Shown: positions 58,728-64,000 of the stretch, piece after piece
Layout: every line of letters begins with the position of its first letter
Numbering within the stretch: the stretch's first letter is position 1
Source: Acidobacteriota bacterium
Lineage (GTDB): Bacteria; Acidobacteriota; Blastocatellia; Pyrinomonadales; Pyrinomonadaceae
Direction of reading: 5' to 3'
NCBI GenBank assembly: GCA_016716435.1
Contig: JADJWI010000008.1
Span: 434,001 to 498,000, forward strand
DNA length: 64,000 bases
The notes under the pieces: model-generated
Seen by the model: the letters and a program-made list of their open reading frames with translations, nothing else
Databases searched by the model: none
What the model was told of the DNA's origin: nothing
Program-made: the position numbers and the translations under genes

Positions 58728-60695
58728 ATGAACAAGATCCGCATACTGCCCGATAACCTTGCCAACCAGATCGCCGCCGGCGAGGTGGTGGAGCGGCCGG
58801 CGTCCGTCATTAAGGAGCTGCTTGAAAACGCGCTTGATGCGGGATCCGGCCGGATCACGATCGATGTCGAGCTCGGCGGTCGGCGGCTGATGCGGATCGC
58901 CGACGATGGGCATGGAATGGGCCGAGACGACGCCGTGCTCGCATTTGAAAGGCACGCGACGTCGAAGATCCGCGACCTAGATGACCTCGGTCGCATCGGG
59001 ACGCTCGGCTTTCGCGGCGAGGCACTTGCATCTATCGCGTCGGTCGCCCGGATCGAGCTTGTGACCAAGGTCGAAGAGGATTCAGCGGCGACACGGGTTG
59101 AGATCGAAGGCGGCAGGTTGACCGATGTCAGCGACGCTCCGCGGGCGACCGGGACGACCGTTTCGGTCCGCGACCTTTTCTTCAATACGCCGGCAAGGCG
59201 AAAGTTTATGCGGTCCGAGGCGACCGAGAACTACCATCTGACTTCCATCATTCAGCATTACGCCCTCGCCTATCCGCACATTGCATTCGCACTGAACAAC
59301 AACGGGCGGTCTGTCATCAATGTTTCGCCGGCAAAGGACCTTCGCGAGCGGGCGTTTCAGCTATTTGGCGGCGGCCTGCTTGAGAGCCTTTTGCCGGTAA
59401 GCGGCGGCCGAGAGTTTGTTGCGACTCTATCGGGATTTGTCTCCGCTCCGCGAGAGCGCAGAACGAATCGCGACTCGCAGTTTTATTTCGTCAATCGGAG
59501 GTTTGTCCGCGATAAGGCGATCGCCGAGGGGATTCGAGAGGGCTATCGGTCGGTTCTGCCGCACGGCTATTATCCGGTCGCGTTTCTTTTCCTTGATATT
59601 CCGGTCGAAGAGGTCGACGTAAATGTTCACCCGGCCAAAACGGAGGTTCGCTTTCGCCGCCGTGATGCTGTGAAGGACGTCATTGCCGAAGCCGTTCGCG
59701 AGTCGCTCGCGAAGGCGGGAATTGATTCCGCCGGGGTTGGAGATCGCGAGAGCACGCAAGCGTGGGAAGCGAGGTACGACGATGCGGTAGCTGCTCCGTC
59801 TTTTGTCGAGACAACGGGCGAAGAAGAAAGGGAACCGAGTGTTGCAGCGATCACCGAGCAGCTCCCGGCGAGGTCGGAACAAACGGCCGGCGACATCGCA
59901 GAATCGCCGGGTTTGTTTTCTCCCAATGATGTTAGTTCGTTTGACTCGATGGACTTTGAGCTTGAGGCCGAAGCTCGAGCGATGGAAATGCCAGGGGCGT
60001 CGGTTGTTTCTGTCGACGAGAGTATCGCTCAGAGCGAAGCGAGTGTTTACCCAGTTCTGCCGCCTGTCGATTCGGCGGCGAAGATAGCGAAGACGGCCGA
60101 GGTTGCCGAGATACCGTCGCGTTCGATCCGCCCGGTCGGCCAGCTCCATGAGAGCTTTATCATAGCGGTGGATGAAGAGGGGCTTTTGCTGATAGATCAA
60201 CACGTCGCCCATGAGCGGATCCTCTTTGACCGCTTTCGACGGGCCGAGTACGGCAAGCCGCTCGAGTCGCAGAACCTGCTTATTCCGGAGACGCTTGATC
60301 TGACGCCGGCGGAGGCTGAGGTTTTCGAGTCCGTCGCTGAGACCCTTTCGGCTCTTGGTTTTGACGTAATGCGGCTTTCCGGCCGAACGATCGCGATCAA
60401 GGCCGTGCCCGCCGATCTTCCGCCGGCCGAGGGAAGAATGCTGCTCAAGGAACTCCTCGCCAGCTTTGAGGGACGCGGGCGTTCCGGGGCCGAAAGTTCT
60501 ATCCGCGACGACATCGCTGCGAGCCTCGCCTGCAAGGCCGCGATCAAGATAAACATGCCGCTTACTCAAGAAAAGATGGCCTGGCTGATCGATCGTCTGC
60601 TTGTCACTTCCTCGCCTACGACCTGCCCGCACGGGCGTCCCGTGATCCTTCGACTGACGATGAGAGACATCGAACGCGGCTTTCACAGAACTTAA
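58728..60695 (+). CDS. mutL: DNA mismatch repair protein MutL
   Basis: Matchmaker ATPase and probable endonuclease of mismatch repair. The 655-aa product shows ENALDAGSGRITI, DDGHGMGRDDAV, GTLGFRGEALASIASV and the N-terminal GHKL fold, an acidic linker (about 340-460), and a C-terminal domain with DQHVAHERILFD, SLACKAAIKIN and CPHGRPVIL. The endonuclease motif DQHAxxExxxxE is present with Val for Ala and Asp for the final Glu. The metal-binding ACx and CPHGRP motifs are conserved, so nicking activity is likely, in keeping with no MutH. Confidence 0.96.
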   Translation: MNKIRILPDNLANQIAAGEVVERPASVIKELLENALDAGSGRITIDVELGGRRLMRIADDGHGMGRDDAVLAFERHATSKIRDLDDLGRIGTLGFRGEALASIASVARIELVTKVEEDSAATRVEIEGGRLTDVSDAPRATGTTVSVRDLFFNTPARRKFMRSEATENYHLTSIIQHYALAYPHIAFALNNNGRSVINVSPAKDLRERAFQLFGGGLLESLLPVSGGREFVATLSGFVSAPRERRTNRDSQFYFVNRRFVRDKAIAEGIREGYRSVLPHGYYPVAFLFLDIPVEEVDVNVHPAKTEVRFRRRDAVKDVIAEAVRESLAKAGIDSAGVGDRESTQAWEARYDDAVAAPSFVETTGEEEREPSVAAITEQLPARSEQTAGDIAESPGLFSPNDVSSFDSMDFELEAEARAMEMPGASVVSVDESIAQSEASVYPVLPPVDSAAKIAKTAEVAEIPSRSIRPVGQLHESFIIAVDEEGLLLIDQHVAHERILFDRFRRAEYGKPLESQNLLIPETLDLTPAEAEVFESVAETLSALGFDVMRLSGRTIAIKAVPADLPPAEGRMLLKELLASFEGRGRSGAESSIRDDIAASLACKAAIKINMPLTQEKMAWLIDRLLVTSSPTTCPHGRPVILRLTMRDIERGFHRT

Positions 60696-60788
60696 CTCCG
60701 AAAGCAAGAAATTGCATCGGAAGTTAAGTTTGCTAGCATATATTTGCCAGTTTCGCTTCTATTTATTTCCAAAAGGTTAATTTTCGGT

Positions 60789-60816
60789 TTGCAAATTTGC
60801 ATAATTCGAGTATATT
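60789..60816 (+). promoter_or_regulatory. Candidate promoter for the ROK regulator gene
   Basis: TTGCAA and TATATT are separated by 16 nt in an AT-rich gap, 89 bp before the ATG. The palindromic TTTGCAAATTTGCA over the -35 box could be a regulator site. The boundaries are a guess from bacterial sigma-70-like consensus. Confidence 0.35.
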
Positions 60817-60904
60817 GTTGGGTTTGTTGAGTCTCCCGACAAAGTCACATAGCCGTTCGTTATCGAGCTAAGCATAGAGCATTCCGGCGTAGCTAGAAGA
60901 AGCG

Positions 60905-62104
60905 ATGAAGCGAATAAATCTACAAAGAGCGAGTTCCCAGATAGCGCGGCCGACGACTATCCGCGACATCAATAAACGCATTGTCTTGAATTACGTTCGC
61001 GACCGGGCTCCGATCTCGCGGGCCGAGATCGCGAGAGAGACAAAGCTTCATCGCTCGACCGTTTCCGTTATCGTCGATGAGCTGCTCGAGACCGGCCTGA
61101 TCGTCGGTATCGGCGTCGGCGTTTCGACCGGCGGACGCAAACCGGAACTTTTTGAGCTTAAGAAGGGCGACCCGACGGCGATCGCCATCGACGTTACGCC
61201 GCGGACGACGACCTTTGCAGTTGCAGACCTCGCAGGAACACTGCTCGCAAAGGAAACATTTTCAACTTCGCCCGACGTTGACTTCATGACCGACCAGATC
61301 ATCCGGCGGACCAAGACGATGATCGAGGAAACGGGAGCCCAAGGGGTCGAGATCGGGATGAGCGTTCCGGGCCTGGTCGATCAGGAGAACGGCAAGATCT
61401 TTCACATTCCGTATTTTGATTGGCGAGATTGGGACATCTGCACGCGGCTTGCCGACGCGACCGGATCAACGGTTACGGTTGAGAACGACGCAAACGCGAC
61501 CGCTCTAGCTGAACTTTGGTTCGGCGACGAACGTATTAAGAAATCTGACACTTTCGTTATGGTCCTGGTCGGTGAGGGAATCGGCACCGGCATAATTTTT
61601 GACGGCCAGGTCTATCGCGGCGAGAAAGGTGCGGGCGGCGAGTTTGGCCACATGATCGCGGGCGATAACGCTCCGGTGGAGTGTTCTTGCGGCAGCCGCG
61701 AGTGCTGGGAGGCCTATGCTTCTGAAAAAGCATTTATCGCTAGGTACAAAGATCGATTGAGAAACGGTGACCTGAAACAAAACGAGATGAATGTCGCCGA
61801 TCTGGTCCAACTCGCCGTCGATGGTGAAAAGCACGCGGTCGAGGCATTGAAAGAAACGGCCCATTACCTCGGCAACGGGATCTCGAATCTGATCGTGGGC
61901 CTCAGCCCGCAGGTCGTCGTTGTCAGCGGAAAGATAACTAAGGCGTGGGATGTGTTTGCTGATCAATTGTACAGGGTTTCGGAAAGGAGCGTCCTCGCCG
62001 GACTTCCGCCGACGGAACTGATTCCGTCTTCGCTCGGCGATGCGCCGACGTTGCTCGGGGCGATCGGGCTGGTTTTGGCAAGGAAATTTGGTTCGGTCAA
62101 CTAG
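60905..62104 (+). CDS. ROK-family transcriptional regulator
   Basis: A 399-aa product with an N-terminal winged helix (VLNYVRDRAPISRAEIARET, LHRSTVSVIVDELLETGLIV) and a C-terminal ROK (sugar-kinase-like) domain: AIAIDVTPRTTTFAVADLAG, VENDANATALAELWFGDERI, GTGIIFDGQVYRGEKGAGGE and the zinc motif VECSCGSRECWEAYASEKAF. Such XylR/NagC-type proteins sense a sugar and repress transport and catabolic genes. The TonB-dependent receptor 169 bp downstream is the obvious candidate target. Confidence 0.9.
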   Translation: MKRINLQRASSQIARPTTIRDINKRIVLNYVRDRAPISRAEIARETKLHRSTVSVIVDELLETGLIVGIGVGVSTGGRKPELFELKKGDPTAIAIDVTPRTTTFAVADLAGTLLAKETFSTSPDVDFMTDQIIRRTKTMIEETGAQGVEIGMSVPGLVDQENGKIFHIPYFDWRDWDICTRLADATGSTVTVENDANATALAELWFGDERIKKSDTFVMVLVGEGIGTGIIFDGQVYRGEKGAGGEFGHMIAGDNAPVECSCGSRECWEAYASEKAFIARYKDRLRNGDLKQNEMNVADLVQLAVDGEKHAVEALKETAHYLGNGISNLIVGLSPQVVVVSGKITKAWDVFADQLYRVSERSVLAGLPPTELIPSSLGDAPTLLGAIGLVLARKFGSVN

Positions 62105-62214
62105 GCCGAACAACGATTCTTGACAAGGTTATCGTATCTGTATTACATCTTTGTTGGTAACTCCGACAAACTATTGGTTTTTCGCTCACACGTCTCCCGA
62201 ACGGTTAGCGGCCG

Positions 62215-62225
62215 GAAACGGTTTC
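62215..62225. promoter_or_regulatory. Palindrome GAAACGGTTTC before the TonB receptor gene
   Basis: An 11-bp perfect inverted repeat with a one-base centre lies 47 nt before the receptor ATG. It resembles half-site spacing of LacI-family operators (AAACG-type) and could be bound by a sugar regulator. Confidence 0.4.
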
Positions 62226-62272
62226 AAAAACACGGATTTCTGGAAATTTCGTAGCAAAGGAGAGAGAGAAAT

Positions 62273-64000
62273 ATGCGTCAAGCTTGGTTTTTTAAAAGAT
62301 CGGTGGTCGCGATGGCCTTAGTTGCTGTTGTGTCCGTCTTTGGTGTATTTAACGCAAATGGCCAGTCCCAGGCTATTAATGGTCAGATCGAGGGCGTTGT
62401 GACGGACCCGAACGGTGCATCTGTTCCGAGTGCGACCGTTACGGCCCGCAACCTCGGGACCGGTGCGGAAAGAACGGTTACGACCGAGTCGAACGGCAGC
62501 TATCGCCTTCCGCTTTTGCCCTTGGGTGTCTATCGGGTAACGATCGAAGGCTCGGGTTTTCGGCGGCTTGTCCGCGAGGGCATTACGCTGACGACCGGCT
62601 CGACGGCAACGGTCAATGCACAGCTCGAGGCCGGCGGCCTTGAGGAGACCGTGACGATCACATCTGACGCCCCGATCGCCGATCCGGGCAAGATCGACGT
62701 TGGACGCGTAATGAACAATCGCGAGGTCCAGGGCCTGCCGCTCATTTCCAGAAATCCTTACAACTATGCGTTGTTGCAAGCGAACGTAACGGGCCGTACG
62801 AATAACGAGTTTGGCGTTCCGCGTATCAACGCAAATGGCTACGCCCGGCGGACCAATTATCAGCTTGACGGTAACAACAATACGCAAGCCGACCGTGCCG
62901 GCATCCGTCTAATGCCTATCTCTGACACATTTGTCAGCGAAGTTCAGTTGGTTACGAACGGTTTCTCTGCTGAATTTGGCAACACGCCCGGCCTTATCAT
63001 GAACGCGGTTACGCCGTCGGGTACCAACAGTATTCACGGGTCGGCGACCTATCGTTTTAGGCGGACCTCGATGTCGTCGCGATCATTTGGCCTTTCGCCT
63101 TCCGATACAAAGCCGGAAACAAAGGTCGACAATTTCACGGGAGCCGTTGGCGGCCCGATAATAAAAGATCGTTGGCACTTTTACGGCGGCTACGAGTGGG
63201 TCGAGCGCGACCTCGCCAGCCAAAGAACTTTGACGATTTCGGAAGCTAACAAGGCGGCCTTGATAGCGGTTGGATTTCCGGCAGATATCTTTCCAAGCGC
63301 TATCCCAGCGTCGCAGAAGGTGAATTTCTTTATCTTTCGCACGGACGCACAGTTGAACGATTCAAACCGGCTATCGGTCAGGTACAATTATTTCAAGAAC
63401 CTCTCGCCGAACAACATTGGCGGCGATCTCAACACTCTTCAGCGAAGCATTGATTTTAACGATAAGTCATACTCACTCGGGACGCAGCTTGCGTCGATCG
63501 TGAACAGTGAAATTATCAATGAGTTTCGCTTCCAGTATGCAAAACGCGATTCCCGTAACGTAGCTAACGCGTTTTCGGCTACGGGGATCAGTATCGCTAT
63601 TTCAGGGGTCGCCAACCTTGGTGCACCTGAGAATGATGACACTATCGCCCCGCTTCAGGTGACCACGCAGGTTCAGAACAACCTCACATGGACCCGCGGC
63701 GATCATGTAATGAAGTTCGGCGGTGGATTCAACCGGATCGAAGACGAGCGACGGTCAAATCAATTCGCACGCTACACGTTTGCGAACTTGCCGAACTTCT
63801 TGTCGGCACAAACCGGCATTTTGCAGACCGGTGCAAATTGTCCGAACGGCGTGCTCCGATGCTATACGACGTTTATTGAGGCATTTGGTGAGCCGGGAAT
63901 CACGTACGAATCTACGTTCTATAACTTCTTTGCTCAGGACGATTGGAAGATAACGCCCAGACTCAAACTCAATTACGGGCTTCGCTACGACCTCTACAAT
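62273..64000 (+). CDS. TonB-dependent receptor with carboxypeptidase-regulatory N-terminus (3' end cut by window)
   Basis: Outer-membrane transporter that imports a ligand using TonB energy. ATG at 62273 follows AAGGAGAGAG. The 576 residues visible start with a signal peptide (VVAMALVAVVSVFGVFNANG), then a CarboxypepD_reg domain (AINGQIEGVVTDPNGASVPS, RLPLLPLGVYRVTIEGSGF), a plug domain (MNNREVQGLPLISRNPYNYA, QLDGNNNTQADRAGI, VTNGFSAEFGNTPGLIMNAV) and the first barrel strands (HGSATYRFRRTSMSSRSFGL). This is the Oar/SusC-like type that is abundant in Acidobacteriota. It probably takes up a glycan or peptide linked to the upstream ROK regulator. Confidence 0.93.
   Translation, partial: MRQAWFFKRSVVAMALVAVVSVFGVFNANGQSQAINGQIEGVVTDPNGASVPSATVTARNLGTGAERTVTTESNGSYRLPLLPLGVYRVTIEGSGFRRLVREGITLTTGSTATVNAQLEAGGLEETVTITSDAPIADPGKIDVGRVMNNREVQGLPLISRNPYNYALLQANVTGRTNNEFGVPRINANGYARRTNYQLDGNNNTQADRAGIRLMPISDTFVSEVQLVTNGFSAEFGNTPGLIMNAVTPSGTNSIHGSATYRFRRTSMSSRSFGLSPSDTKPETKVDNFTGAVGGPIIKDRWHFYGGYEWVERDLASQRTLTISEANKAALIAVGFPADIFPSAIPASQKVNFFIFRTDAQLNDSNRLSVRYNYFKNLSPNNIGGDLNTLQRSIDFNDKSYSLGTQLASIVNSEIINEFRFQYAKRDSRNVANAFSATGISIAISGVANLGAPENDDTIAPLQVTTQVQNNLTWTRGDHVMKFGGGFNRIEDERRSNQFARYTFANLPNFLSAQTGILQTGANCPNGVLRCYTTFIEAFGEPGITYESTFYNFFAQDDWKITPRLKLNYGLRYDLYN

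Noticed and set aside
1..64000. tRNA or rRNA genes, prophage or integrative element with integrase
   Set aside because: No tRNA-like TPsiC/anticodon arms, rRNA segments, integrase, or phage structural genes were recognised in any gap.

Overview
The window looks like a chromosomal segment of a Gram-negative, aerobic heterotroph of the Acidobacteriota, most likely class Blastocatellia (Pyrinomonadaceae-like). This placement is an inference from gene content: a bacillithiol-type BshC, a two-subunit glycine decarboxylase (GcvPA/GcvPB), a B12-dependent MetH and methylmalonyl-CoA mutase, a TonB-dependent receptor with an N-terminal carboxypeptidase-regulatory domain, and many secreted proteins of no clear family. 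GC is moderately high in housekeeping genes and visibly lower in several accessory genes. No rRNA, tRNA or CRISPR array was found.

Layout. 1-3364 (minus): a PilT-type retraction ATPase cut by the window edge, with an unusual duplicated N-terminal domain, and a methylmalonyl-CoA mutase catalytic subunit. 3434-6403 (plus): three small unknown genes closely coupled to an RlmD/RlmCD-type rRNA methyltransferase. 6387-12772: YbjQ, an M48 protease, a secreted beta-helix protein, ruvB preceded in its operon by two accessory genes, and a CPBP membrane protease. 12803-19878: an NHL-propeller lipoprotein, a DUF937 protein, a small membrane protein and metH. 19894-28883: a TlpA-like lipoprotein, a saccharopine-dehydrogenase-like enzyme with a phosphoesterase, an acyltransferase, an operon of FHA/serine protease, MacB-like permease and proC, and a small [2Fe-2S] ferredoxin-like protein.

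28949-35938 is a glycine cleavage locus, gcvT-gcvH-gcvPA-(insert)-gcvPB. 36030-39444 holds two related secreted TonB_C proteins and small envelope proteins. 39542-44445 is a pntA-pntB transhydrogenase operon split by about 1.9 kb of accessory DNA: a HEAT-like gene, two DUF433 antitoxin genes (one broken) with a toxin relic, and a REP-associated (RAYT/HUH) transposase bracketed by inverted REP sequences. 44601-51718 carries a serine hydrolase, a three-gene secreted/TPR operon, larE and a glutamate-type dehydrogenase. 51990-64000 carries a large outer-membrane protein behind a possibly structured leader, an Asp-box propeller protein, bshC-mutL, a ROK regulator and a TonB-dependent receptor that runs off the window.

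The most interesting signal is a pattern, not a single gene. REP-type palindromes sit around a RAYT gene, as an inverted pair just after pntB, and inside the metH coding sequence, where one is translated. In addition, both interrupted operons carry a diverged second copy of a gene's 3' end: pntB at 44526-44594 and gcvPA at about 32362-32550. These look like scars of recombination events that brought in neighbouring accessory DNA.
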